Assembly (NCBI GenBank): GCA_964631275.1 | Contig: CAZVWQ010000005.1 | Coordinates: 16,122 to 80,121 of the forward strand | Origin: CAZVWQ01 sp964631275 | Lineage (GTDB): Bacteria; Patescibacteriota; JACMRA01 | Direction: 5' to 3' | Length of the DNA: 64,000 nt | In this document: one piece after another, positions 35,597-43,810 of the stretch | How the letters are laid out: the number at the start of each line of letters is the position of its first letter | Numbering within the stretch: position 1 is the first letter of the stretch | The notes under the pieces: generated by a model | What the model saw: only the letters and a program-made list of their open reading frames with translations | What the model was told of the DNA's origin: nothing | Databases searched by the model: none | Position numbers and translations under genes: made by a program

Positions 35597-36181
35597 CAAA
35601 ATTGTAAATTTTTAAGCACTATTTATTTACATTTTCAGTTACAAAAAACCTCTAAAACTTGATTATTAAAAGGTTTTAGCAAATTTTGAGTTATAATCGA
35701 AATTAAAATTTAATTTTGTTGATATTTTATACTAAACTGTTAACTACTCAGTGAGTTTTTCTGACTCTGTTTTTCTTATTTAATAAAACTAAAACCTTCA
35801 GTTAAATCATAATTTAGTTAGTATTTGAGTATAGAACAAAAATGCTAGTAAAAACTTAGACTCCAAAAAAACTAAAATTTGCTTTGCGGTGAGTATGAAT
35901 GTATGTTTAATTCGCTTTCAAAGTTTACATTTTTTTTAATCTTAAAAAGCCAAGGCTTTCGCAAAAAATCAATTTTACCACTAAATGTAGTTAGTTTATC
36001 TTGAAACTCATTATATTTTAGTTTCTTATAAAATTAATGGAATTAAAGTTATAAAAGCTTCACAATTGAATTAAGTTTAGCCTTATTATCAATGGTTACG
36101 GAATAAATATAACCACCCAACAGACAAACTAGACAAAAGAATAGTTTTTCTATACTTATTTATGCCTAGATATAATAACAT
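35597..36181. repeat. gap packed with F, E/C and B/D repeats
   Basis: Family F 35641-35727; remains of family E with a nested family C at 35728-35833 and an E end to 35898 (GCGGTGAGTATGA). Family B follows at 35901-36110, split by a family D element at about 35951-36058. The last 70 bases lead into an IS630 remnant. Confidence 0.6.
35641..35727 (+). repeat. repeat family F
   Basis: About 87 bp, starting ACAAAAAACCTCTAAAACTT and ending AATTTTGTTGATATTTT. The only other copy seen is at 48368-48458 on the minus strand. Confidence 0.55.
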
Positions 36182-36553
36182 GTAAGAACTAGTATCATAT
36201 CGGCACAGAATAACTACAACAAATTAATTGCACCTTTTCTATTTCAAGGTATGACAGATACAGAATTAGTCATCTTTTGGGTAAAAAACTTACTACTGCC
36301 AGAATTACCAAATAATTCAATAATAGTTTGGGATAATGCAACTTTTCATAAATCACAGAAACTTAGAGAAATAATTGAAGAAGCAGGTCACACTATGGTA
36401 TTTCTTCTACCTTATTCTCCAGACCTTAATCCTATAGAACATAAATGGCATGAATTAAAACAAAGACTTAGAACCTATTATGATGAAGGTGTAGATTTTA
36501 CTGATAATCTGATTAGAGAGGTTAGGTATTTGTCTGGTTGGAGTATTGGTTAG
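36182..36553 (+). pseudogene. IS630-family transposase remnant, copy 1
   Basis: Only the second part of an IS630 (DDE) transposase remains. In frame from 36182 it reads VRTSIISA...LIAPFLFQG, continuing from 36251 through VWDNATFHKS (second catalytic Asp) and LLPYSPDLNPIEHKWHELKQ (catalytic Glu) to the normal end. The N-terminal helix-turn-helix and first catalytic Asp are missing, and an in-frame stop is reached just upstream (36176-36178). The element's right end GGTTAGCTATA follows at about 36548-36558. It is about 80 percent identical in protein to copy 2, so the two are separate elements. Inactive. Confidence 0.85.
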
Positions 36554-36610
36554 CTATATATCATAAAATGGAAGTTTGACACTTTGTTTTTCATTGCCAA
36601 TAATTTATAC

Positions 36611-37012
36611 ATGAACCAAAGCTTAAAATTATTTAAGTTAAAATCTAGATTATATTTAAATAAATTTTTATCTGGCCTAAGACATTATGTTTTTGGAATT
36701 TTTCTACTTCCATGGGTACTAGTTTTTGGTTATTTATTAATTATTAGTATAATTGTATTTTTTACTAAAGAAGCTAGTGGCATTCCAACCTTGAGTGAGA
36801 GCTTTAGCCAGATATTATCACAACAGGTTTCACTTTTCCGTTTGTGGGTAGAAGTCTTTATAATTATTTGTATAAACTATACTTTGAGTTTTTTTATTTC
36901 TGGTAAATATCTTAGAGTTAGGTATTTTTTCGTTATAACGAGCTTAGTTATTTTAGTTTTTTTTAGTTTTATTGGCTTACCATTTATTCAAGAAGCAATC
37001 AAACAACTCTAA
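36611..37012 (+). CDS. hypothetical three-helix membrane protein between IS630 remnants
   Basis: 133 residues from the ATG at 36611 (a TTG at 36584 would add nine). Three hydrophobic segments: about 29-51 (GIFLLPWVLVFGYLLIISII), 83-99 (LWVEVFIIICINYTLSFFI) and 108-127 (FFVITSLVILVFFSFIGL). The C-terminus ends two bases before the second transposase remnant begins, so the tail may have been shortened by that insertion. No family recognised. Flanking transposase pieces suggest accessory, recently acquired sequence. Confidence 0.5.
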   Translation: MNQSLKLFKLKSRLYLNKFLSGLRHYVFGIFLLPWVLVFGYLLIISIIVFFTKEASGIPTLSESFSQILSQQVSLFRLWVEVFIIICINYTLSFFISGKYLRVRYFFVITSLVILVFFSFIGLPFIQEAIKQL

Positions 37013-37013
37013 A

Positions 37014-37437
37014 AAGCTTTATGCTAAAGCTAAAAAAGGAGAAAGAGTCTATGGGGAAATTAGTGGTAAGAGATATGTTAGAACAAGTATCATAAGTGCT
37101 TTAAATTCAAATAATCAATTAATAGCTGCCTTTTCTATTTCAAGGTATGACAGATACAGAATTAGTCATATGGTGGGTAAAGAATCTTCTACTTAAAGAA
37201 TTACCTAAAAATTCAATTATCATTTGGGATAATGCTACTTTCCATAAGTCAATTAAGCTTAGAGAAATAATTGAAGGACATGGTCACACTATGATCTTTC
37301 TTCCTCCCTATTCACCTGACCTTAATCCAATAGAACACAAATGGCACGAGATGAAACAAAGGCTTAGAACATTTTATGATGATTCAGTAGATTTTATAGA
37401 TAATTTGGTTAGAGAAGTTAGAGTAATGTCTAGTTAG
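37014..37437 (+). pseudogene. IS630-family transposase remnant, copy 2, frameshifted
   Basis: Begins in frame with KKLYAKAKKGERVYGEISGK and runs to LNSNNQLIAAF, where an extra base (GCTGCCTTTT against GCACCTTTT in copy 1, near 37127) shifts the frame. The rest (MTDTELVIWWVKN, IWDNATFHKS, PPYSPDLNPIEHKWHEMK) continues from 37147 in the next frame. The N-terminal part is missing. The right end GGGTTAGCTATA is at 37443-37454, directly joined to the left half of a family J repeat. Confidence 0.85.
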
Positions 37438-37450
37438 AGTATGGGTTAGC

Positions 37451-37586
37451 TATAAATAGCAATTTCACATTCGACTTAAACAAGTTATTAGATATTAGCC
37501 TTGTCCTATAAGTCAAATTCACATAACTTTGACCCGCAAAATAGGTATTAATCAACAGTAAAAATAGGTTTTGAGACATGATTAAT
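37451..37586. repeat. left half of family J followed by a family G element
   Basis: 37451-37497 matches the left half of family J (TATAAATAGCAATTTCACATT). A complete family G copy in minus orientation follows at 37494-37586 (ends GAGACATGATTAAT), 55 bases before the ATPase gene. Confidence 0.55.
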
Positions 37587-37641
37587 TGATATATTAAAAA
37601 TATTTTTTTACAAAAACTAAAAAATCTTAAAAAATACAAAA

Positions 37642-38847
37642 ATGAAAGTGTCTAAAATAAAAATTCAAAATTATCAGCAATTTGCAGATATAAAATTAAA
37701 TTTAACCTACCCCAAAGATCATAATTTGGCTGGCAAACCTTTACAAAAAATATGCCTCATCGGTCCAAATGGTATAGGTAAGACTAAAATTTTAGAATTA
37801 ATATATAGTTTTTTTGAAAGAAAAAGAGGTATCTGCAAATATGAAAATTCTAATCAGGTAGCAGAAATTGAACTAGATAACAAAGACACTTTTTATCTTT
37901 ATAAGCCAAACCCAGATTGTAATATAAATGAGTTATTGCTTGGAGAAGAGTCAATAAAAAATTTTAATCTAAAATATAGTAGACTAACTAGTCAGTCTAA
38001 AGTATTTTTTTCTGATCAATTAACTAATTTCAAAACAGGAGAAATAAAAAGTGTAAATTCTGTAAAAGATGCTTTTGAAAATTTTAATCTAAAATATTCT
38101 CAACTAACTTCAACTGAAGCCAAACAGCCAAGCGAAATAGTTTTACAAAATATCAAGAATAAATTCTATGAATATGCAGAAAAAGTAGTTAATTATCGAG
38201 ATCAAAAAGTAGAAAATAATTTTTTAAAATTACAAAAGATATTTAATAATATATTTAGCGAAACTGGTGTCAAATTAGAAAAAGTAGAAAATTTACAGTT
38301 AGTATTTAGTAAACAAGGTAAGGAAATGATTTATGATAGATTGTCTTCTGGAGAAGACCAAATATTTTATCGATTAGTTTTTTTGGCTTCCTTAGAACTT
38401 CAAGATTCTATTATTTTGATAGATGAACCAGAGAACTCTCTATTTCCAGACAAACAGAAAGCTATAGTTGACTGGTATTTAAATCTTACTAATTCTAAAT
38501 TTTCTAATCAGTATTTTTTTGCCACACACTCACCTTTAGTTGCTAGTCAATTCGAGCCTTGGGAGATCTTTGCTCTTGATATAGGTAGTGATAAAAATAC
38601 AATCCTCTTAAAAGAAAAACAAGAAAAATTAGGAAGCATAGGTTATAGTAGCGACGAAATGCTACAAAAATGGTACGGCGTAGACCCTCGAAGGAAAGAT
38701 TATTATGAGGCTATGGAAAGGTTTTTTTATTTGGAAACCAAAACGACTAAGAGTCAAGAAGAAATAAAAGAGCTACAAGATCTAAAAAACGGCAATCATC
38801 CTAAATATGGTCAAATTCTAAGTAAAAGTGTTTATTTTAGTAATTAA
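37642..38847 (+). CDS. PtuA-like AAA/ABC-type ATPase of a Septu-like pair
   Basis: 401-residue ATPase of the RecF/OLD-like AAA_21 group. Walker A is IGPNGIGKT (40-48), the ABC-type signature LSSGE is at 234-238, Walker B is IILIDEPE (257-264), and the switch His is in FFATHSPL (H296). The start KIKIQNYQQFADIKL is the family's first strand. The N-terminal half carries an internal duplication (NFNLKYSRLTS at 108-118 and NFNLKYSQLTS at 148-158, 120 bases apart in DNA). The HNH-type gene starts two bases after the stop, matching the order of the Septu defence pair PtuA-PtuB. The defence role is inferred from architecture and location beside IS630 remnants. Confidence 0.75.
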   Translation: MKVSKIKIQNYQQFADIKLNLTYPKDHNLAGKPLQKICLIGPNGIGKTKILELIYSFFERKRGICKYENSNQVAEIELDNKDTFYLYKPNPDCNINELLLGEESIKNFNLKYSRLTSQSKVFFSDQLTNFKTGEIKSVNSVKDAFENFNLKYSQLTSTEAKQPSEIVLQNIKNKFYEYAEKVVNYRDQKVENNFLKLQKIFNNIFSETGVKLEKVENLQLVFSKQGKEMIYDRLSSGEDQIFYRLVFLASLELQDSIILIDEPENSLFPDKQKAIVDWYLNLTNSKFSNQYFFATHSPLVASQFEPWEIFALDIGSDKNTILLKEKQEKLGSIGYSSDEMLQKWYGVDPRRKDYYEAMERFFYLETKTTKSQEEIKELQDLKNGNHPKYGQILSKSVYFSN

Positions 38848-38849
38848 TT

Positions 38850-39470
38850 ATGTGGAAATTTAAAAGAAAAACTTCGCCTAAAGTTCTTAACAAATATCAA
38901 TCAGAAAAAAGTAAAACCTGGAAAAGAGTTTCTGTAATAGATAAAAAAAGAATCATGGATGCAATTAATTCTAGCTTTGCAAATTTTGATACTAGATTTA
39001 CTAATATTTGTTTTTTTACTGAGTTAAAGATTAAGTTTGGTAGTGGCGAAAATACTAATTCGATAGAACATTTTAAACCAAAAAGTCAATTTCCAGAACT
39101 TACTTTTTCTTGGAACAATCTTTACATTTCTCATAAAGACTGGAACATGGTTAAAAATATGAATATAGATAGTAACTTTAGAATACCAAAAAAAACTTGG
39201 GATGAATGGTCAGAAATAGTTGAAAAAAATCATGAATATTTTACTTACCAAAAAATCGCTAAGGGTATAGTAATTAAACCAAAAGATTCCCTAGAAAACA
39301 AGCAGAAGGAAAAAGTTGCTGAGTTTATAAGACTTTTTAGACTCAACTCTTTTAATTTAGGAAACGAAACGCTAGTAGAAAAAAGATTTAGAGAAATAGA
39401 AGAAATGAAGATTAAAGGTATAAAACATGAAAATTTTCCTTCTTTATTAGCTTGGTTAGAATTAGACTAA
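38850..39470 (+). CDS. PtuB-like HNH endonuclease homologue lacking zinc cysteines
   Basis: 206 residues. The core SIEHFKPKSQFPELTFSWNN is the HNH segment of PtuB and retron-associated nucleases (IEHF+PK ... W.NL), with His74 and Asn89/Asn90 kept. In typical relatives this segment is framed by CxxC and SCxxCN pairs. Here these read CFFT (C54, T57) and SHKDWN (H95, W98, N99), so the structural zinc appears lost. The C-terminal helical part (EFIRLFRLNSFNLGNE, LVEKRFREIEEMK) matches the family. It starts two bases after the ATPase and ends five bases before the convergent tgt stop. Probable effector of a Septu-like system; activity uncertain. Confidence 0.72.
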   Translation: MWKFKRKTSPKVLNKYQSEKSKTWKRVSVIDKKRIMDAINSSFANFDTRFTNICFFTELKIKFGSGENTNSIEHFKPKSQFPELTFSWNNLYISHKDWNMVKNMNIDSNFRIPKKTWDEWSEIVEKNHEYFTYQKIAKGIVIKPKDSLENKQKEKVAEFIRLFRLNSFNLGNETLVEKRFREIEEMKIKGIKHENFPSLLAWLELD

Positions 39471-39475
39471 TTGGT

Positions 39476-40738
39476 CTAAATTTTTCCAGAGTCAATTTGA
39501 TTTCTAATTTCCTCCATTAGCTCAAAATAAAACTCAAGGTTATTGAGTGTAGCTAGTCTATAGGCTAAGATTTCTTTAGCTTTAAATAAATGAGATAAAT
39601 AAGATTTTGTGTAATTTTGTAATTCAGGGAATATTGAGTTACTTTTTATTGAAGAAAAGTCATACTCAAACCTCTTTGATTTTATTTTTATGGTTTCGTA
39701 TTCAAACCTGCTTTTATCTAACCAGACAAAGAGTGATCCATGCCTAGCATTACGAGTTGGATATACGCAGTCAAACATATCAATCCCTCTTTTTACCATT
39801 TCTAAAATATCTTTTGGGGTACCAACGCCAAGTAAATGTTTTGGTTTATCATCTTCCAGAACTTCTACCTGATTAAGCACTTGGCTATACATGACTTCTT
39901 CAGGCTCGCCACCCTGAGCAACTCCACCTATAGAGTATCCAGCAAATCCAAGATCACGGGTTAACTCAGCTGATTTTTTTCGTAAATCAGGAAATTGAGC
40001 TCCTTGAGGTATACCAAACAAAACCCTGTCTGACCGAGAATTTATAGAGTTATATATTTTTTTGGTTCTTTTAGATAAGGATTTTTTGTATTTTCTTAAA
40101 GAGTGGTAATGATAGTCACCATTTTTATCTGGCTTTGGTTTTTTAATAAACTCTTCCTCTAAAATACTTAAAGCAATTTCAGAAGGCTTCTTTTTTAGTT
40201 TTTCAAATTCTTTTTTTGATCTTTCAGCCCATCTAAGAGTTCTTTCCATAGCAGATTGAGCAAGTCTCTTATCAGAAATTGCATCGACTACTTGGTCTAA
40301 AACTAAAGCAATATTTGAACCTAGAATAGTTTGTATTTGTATTGATTTTTCTGGAGTTAGAATTCTGCGTTTTCCAGTTAGTGAATCTCTGAATATAACA
40401 CCTTCTTCAATAAATTTTCTGTCTTTTGTTAAGCTCCAAGCTTGAAAACCTCCAGAATCTGTTAAAATAAACTTTTTCCAATTTACAAAATTATGTAAAC
40501 CCTTAGCTTTAACCAATGTTTCCATTCCTGGCTTTAACCATAAATGATAAGTATTACCCAAAATTATAGAAGCTTTTAATTTTTCTAAATCTAAATAACT
40601 TAAGCTCTTAACGGAACCTAAAGTACCAATAGGCATAAATACAGGTGTCTTTATTTGTTGACTTCCAAATGTGATTTGACCATTTCTAGCTAAGCTTTTT
40701 TTAGATTTATTTTTTATAAAAAAAATTTTTTTTTGCAT
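39476..40738 (-). CDS. tgt: queuine/archaeosine-type tRNA-guanine transglycosylase without zinc site
   Basis: Replaces guanine 34 of certain tRNAs with a queuine precursor. Asp94 in LTDSGGFQ and the nucleophile Asp323 in MFDCVYPTRNARHG are intact, as are FGIPQG and GYSIGGVAQGGEPEE. Aligned with Zymomonas TGT, the zinc ligands Cys318, Cys320, Cys323 and His349 become Ser368, Phe370, Leu373 and Asn399. The surrounding fold (KSYLSHLFKAKEILAYRL) is conserved. At 420 residues there is also a Lys-rich insertion at about 178-236. No queuosine pathway genes (queA, queG) are in the window. Substrate may be queuine or preQ1 from the host or environment. The gene converges with the PtuB-like gene. Confidence 0.9.
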   Translation of the reverse strand: MQKKIFFIKNKSKKSLARNGQITFGSQQIKTPVFMPIGTLGSVKSLSYLDLEKLKASIILGNTYHLWLKPGMETLVKAKGLHNFVNWKKFILTDSGGFQAWSLTKDRKFIEEGVIFRDSLTGKRRILTPEKSIQIQTILGSNIALVLDQVVDAISDKRLAQSAMERTLRWAERSKKEFEKLKKKPSEIALSILEEEFIKKPKPDKNGDYHYHSLRKYKKSLSKRTKKIYNSINSRSDRVLFGIPQGAQFPDLRKKSAELTRDLGFAGYSIGGVAQGGEPEEVMYSQVLNQVEVLEDDKPKHLLGVGTPKDILEMVKRGIDMFDCVYPTRNARHGSLFVWLDKSRFEYETIKIKSKRFEYDFSSIKSNSIFPELQNYTKSYLSHLFKAKEILAYRLATLNNLEFYFELMEEIRNQIDSGKI

Positions 40739-40797
40739 ACTAAACTTACTATTTTTTCCTATCTTATAGGATTTATTTTAAATAAAACAAACTTTTG

Positions 40798-40826
40798 TTG
40801 ACTAAAGAAAAGCTAAAAGGTATACT
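40798..40826 (+). promoter_or_regulatory. strong putative sigma70 promoter before a small ORF
   Basis: TTGACT (40798-40803), exactly 17 bases, TATACT (40821-40826). The only downstream plus-strand ORF is the 45-codon one at 40886. Confidence 0.6.
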
Positions 40827-40885
40827 TAATTAATGAACCTTTTTAGGTCAATTGTAAAAATACAAATGATTAGGCAATTTTAATT

Positions 40886-41023
40886 ATGCAGACTGGCCAA
40901 TTAGAAAATTTATTTAAGATTCTCAAAGAGTTTGAGTTAGCCTATAGTTTAGGTCAAGAATTAGAGGAACAAGACTTAGAAAATATAAAGTCTACATTTT
41001 CTCAAATAATTGATAATAAATAA
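40886..41023 (+). CDS. hypothetical 45-residue protein
   Basis: ATG at 40886, TAA at 41021-41023. The peptide is acidic and amphipathic-helical (QLENLFKILKEFELAYSLGQ, then ELEEQDLENIKS), without cysteines or membrane helix. It sits between divergent tgt and convergent rel, about 60 bases after a well-formed promoter. The promoter makes a real short gene likely; a small RNA from the same promoter is the alternative. Confidence 0.5.
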   Translation: MQTGQLENLFKILKEFELAYSLGQELEEQDLENIKSTFSQIIDNK

Positions 41024-41081
41024 TAATTGCTTTTCATTAATATTTTTAATAGAGGGTAGGGAGTAGATAAAATAAACATTT

Positions 41082-42620
41082 TTACTTTTTACTTTTTACT
41101 TTTTTGTCAGTGCCTTCTCCTTGAAGGTCTCTTAGAATTTTTTTAATCTGCCTAGATACAGAATTACTCCTAACCCAACCTAGCCAATCTTGTTTTGGCT
41201 CTTGTTTTTTGTGAGTTATGATCTCAACAATATCTCCATTTTTTAATTTAGAATTTAACTTTGATATTTGATTATTAATCTTAGCCATAGATGCATGTTC
41301 TCCAATCTCTCCGTGTATTTTAAAAGCAAAATCAATCGGAGTAGCTCCTTTGGGTAAGTTTATAGCGTCGCCTTTTGGAGTTAAGACAAAAATTCTATTT
41401 TGGTAAACGTTTAGTTTGACATGTTTAAGATAATCCTGAGCTGGCATTTTACTTTCTCCAAGATCGACTAAATCCCTAATCCACTTAAAGTCTTCAGTCT
41501 TAATTTCTTGATCTTTGGTAGTACTTTTTTGTTTGTATGACCAGTGTGAAGCGATTCCAAATTCAGCAAATTCGTGCATTTTTTGAGTTCTAATTTGAAA
41601 TTCAAAAGTACTTTTTGTTTCTAAATCATAAACGGTAGTGTGAATACTTTGGTAACCGTTTGTTTTAGGTTTTTTAATATAGTCTTTAACCCTGTTTTCC
41701 ATGTAGTCAAAATTCTTGTGTATTACGGATAAAACCTGATAGCAGTCAGCAATTGAGGGACATATTATTCTTAGAGCAATTAGGTCAAAGATTTTATCTG
41801 CAGTTTTATTTTCGTCATGCATCTTACGAAAAACCGAGTAGTATTTTTTTGGCCTACCTAAGATTTCTTTAGATTTACATTTTTCTTTTTCTAGTATTTT
41901 ATTAGTTTTTTTTATTAGTTTTTGTACAGTTTTTTCTCTAGATTTGATTTCTAACTTGGGGTGTTGAATGAATTTTTTGTACTCTTCTGGGTAAGCATAA
42001 GGAAACGCTAAATCTTCGATTAAACTACGAAACTTGCTAATTCCTAATCTTTCAGCAATTGGAGCATAGATTTCTAAGCTTTCTAGGGCGATTCTTCGAG
42101 TTTTGTCTGGCCTATCTTTGTGCAGTGATTTAAGTGTTTCTAAGTTATGAATTCTGTCGGCTAACTTAATAAAAATTACTCTAATGTCCTGACTCATAGC
42201 CACAAATAATTTTCTTAAATTTTCAGCAAATTTATCTTCACCTTGATATTTAATAAGACTTAACTTAGTTACTCCAAAAACTAAAAAAGCCACTTCTTGA
42301 CCAAATTCTTTTTTTATCATTTTTACACCTTTTGTTGGGTCTTTAAAGGTATCTTCGGGTACATCATGAAGCAGACAGGCAGCTAGAGTTTCTTTTTCGA
42401 TTTTAATTTCGGTAAGCAAGTTAGCAGCCATGACGGGGTGAGTTATATAAAAATCCCCACTAACACGCCTTTGCTCAGCATGCTTTTCGACCATAATATA
42501 AAAAGCTAATTGCACAAATTCTTGATCAGTTTTCGGTAGGTATTTGATTTTAGATTCCAAAAAAGTCCACAACTCTTGGCTAGCTATTTGTAAATTTTGT
42601 TTGTTAAATTCTAAAGACAT
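41082..42620 (-). CDS. rel: RelA/SpoT homologue (bifunctional (p)ppGpp synthetase/hydrolase), short form
   Basis: Controls the stringent response by making and degrading (p)ppGpp. The hydrolase HD domain is present (ITHPVMAANLL, LLHDVPEDT, KLADRIHNLETL). The synthetase domain follows (RPKKYYSVFRKM, DLIALRII, VKDYIKKPKTNGYQSIHTTV, FEFQIRTQKMHEFAEFG) with typical residues. A TGS domain is at about 420-480 (IFVLTPKGDAINLPKGATPI). The protein ends soon after TGS at 512 residues, so the C-terminal regulatory helical, zinc-finger and ACT domains of long Rel are missing. It starts 11 bases after the upstream glycosyltransferase gene; the two are likely one operon. Confidence 0.92.
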   Translation of the reverse strand: MSLEFNKQNLQIASQELWTFLESKIKYLPKTDQEFVQLAFYIMVEKHAEQRRVSGDFYITHPVMAANLLTEIKIEKETLAACLLHDVPEDTFKDPTKGVKMIKKEFGQEVAFLVFGVTKLSLIKYQGEDKFAENLRKLFVAMSQDIRVIFIKLADRIHNLETLKSLHKDRPDKTRRIALESLEIYAPIAERLGISKFRSLIEDLAFPYAYPEEYKKFIQHPKLEIKSREKTVQKLIKKTNKILEKEKCKSKEILGRPKKYYSVFRKMHDENKTADKIFDLIALRIICPSIADCYQVLSVIHKNFDYMENRVKDYIKKPKTNGYQSIHTTVYDLETKSTFEFQIRTQKMHEFAEFGIASHWSYKQKSTTKDQEIKTEDFKWIRDLVDLGESKMPAQDYLKHVKLNVYQNRIFVLTPKGDAINLPKGATPIDFAFKIHGEIGEHASMAKINNQISKLNSKLKNGDIVEIITHKKQEPKQDWLGWVRSNSVSRQIKKILRDLQGEGTDKKVKSKK

Positions 42621-42631
42621 GTAGCAAGCTT

Positions 42632-43810
42632 TTAAGTTTTAAGTATGGTATTTAAAGCTTTATCCATTTTGATATAAAACTTTTTTGGGGAATAATTCTG
42701 AGCTTGTTCTTGGCAGGCTTTTTGCATTTCTTTAGCTTTCTTTTTAGTCATTTTTGTAACTGCTTTGATAAGATCTTCTTTACTTGGATTTTTAGAGATT
42801 AATATTCCGGTTTTATCATTTATAATTGTTTCTAAAAGGCCACCTTCAGCTACTCCAATAACTGGCTTCCCAGCCGACATGATCTCAACTTGGGTCATAC
42901 CAGCATCTTCATCAACTGGAATATACACTCCAGCTATACATTTACCTACTAGTTCTCTGAGCCTAGTTTGAGTCACTAAACCTTCATAAATGATATTTTT
43001 AAGTTGGTTTTTTTTGATAAAATCTTTTACATAATCTGCGAGTGGCCCTCCAGAAGCTATAATTAGTTTTTTATTTGGCATATCCCTAAAAGCTTCTAAA
43101 ATCAAAGGAATTCTTTTTAGCAACTCTAACCTACCATAAGAAAAATAATAATTTTCTTGTCCCAGGTACTTAAATTTATCTGTTTCTACAAGTGGAAAAA
43201 TTACAGTATTTGCCTCAACTTTTGTAAATTTTGCTAGTCGTTTTTTGATATTTTCTGAGTTAGCGATAATTAGATCCATAACTTGCAGATCTTTTTTGTA
43301 CTCAGTAATTAGCCAACTTCTAAAAAATTTGACTAAAGGATGTAAAATTACTGGAATTTTTTTTAGTCTAGTCTCAAATTGATCAGTAAAAGGTCTAGGA
43401 GGTGTATGAACATAGGTTACTAATTTTGTTTTAGTTTTAGCTTTGTTAATCAAGTGCTTTAACCTTCTTTGCAAAAAACCGATATTTCCGCTAAAAATAA
43501 CCAAATCATAACCGGTTAGTTTTTTAATTTTTGATGAAAAAAGAAAATAAAACTGCCTTTTAAGCTGTCTCCAAACAGGAATTTTGGAATCGATATGAAA
43601 ATATTCAAAACCAAATCTAGGATCCCAAGTCTTATTAGCATAATAATCTTTTGCTCTTAAATGTTTACCCCAAGACAAATCATCATACCCACCAACATAC
43701 AGATCAGCACTATATTTTTCTCTAATTTGCAAAATTAGTTTTTCTCCACCACCTTTGCAATCAGCCTTAAAAAAAGCATGCACGATAGCTATCTTTGGTT
43801 TACTCAACAT
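42632..43810 (-). CDS. GT4-type glycosyltransferase
   Basis: GT-B fold retaining glycosyltransferase, family 4 type. N-terminal motif IAIVHAFFKADCKGGGEKL; the C-terminal donor domain has YFSYGRLELLKRIPLILEAF, LIIASGGPL, and the nucleotide-sugar motif around DEDAGMTQVEIMSAGKPVIG with the E-x7-E-like acidic pair. 392 residues, soluble or membrane-associated. Likely builds a surface polysaccharide or glycolipid; sugar and acceptor unknown. Co-directional and 11 bases upstream of rel. Confidence 0.9.
   Translation of the reverse strand: MLSKPKIAIVHAFFKADCKGGGEKLILQIREKYSADLYVGGYDDLSWGKHLRAKDYYANKTWDPRFGFEYFHIDSKIPVWRQLKRQFYFLFSSKIKKLTGYDLVIFSGNIGFLQRRLKHLINKAKTKTKLVTYVHTPPRPFTDQFETRLKKIPVILHPLVKFFRSWLITEYKKDLQVMDLIIANSENIKKRLAKFTKVEANTVIFPLVETDKFKYLGQENYYFSYGRLELLKRIPLILEAFRDMPNKKLIIASGGPLADYVKDFIKKNQLKNIIYEGLVTQTRLRELVGKCIAGVYIPVDEDAGMTQVEIMSAGKPVIGVAEGGLLETIINDKTGILISKNPSKEDLIKAVTKMTKKKAKEMQKACQEQAQNYSPKKFYIKMDKALNTILKT

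Noticed and set aside
36972..37196. 74-codon ORF as a separate gene
   Set aside because: It joins the end of the membrane protein region to the first part of a frameshifted IS630 transposase remnant; only the transposase part has meaning.
37642..39470. Retron origin for the ATPase/HNH pair
   Set aside because: Ec78-type retrons carry PtuA/PtuB with a reverse transcriptase and msr-msd RNA. No reverse transcriptase is encoded nearby, so a stand-alone Septu-like system is the better reading.
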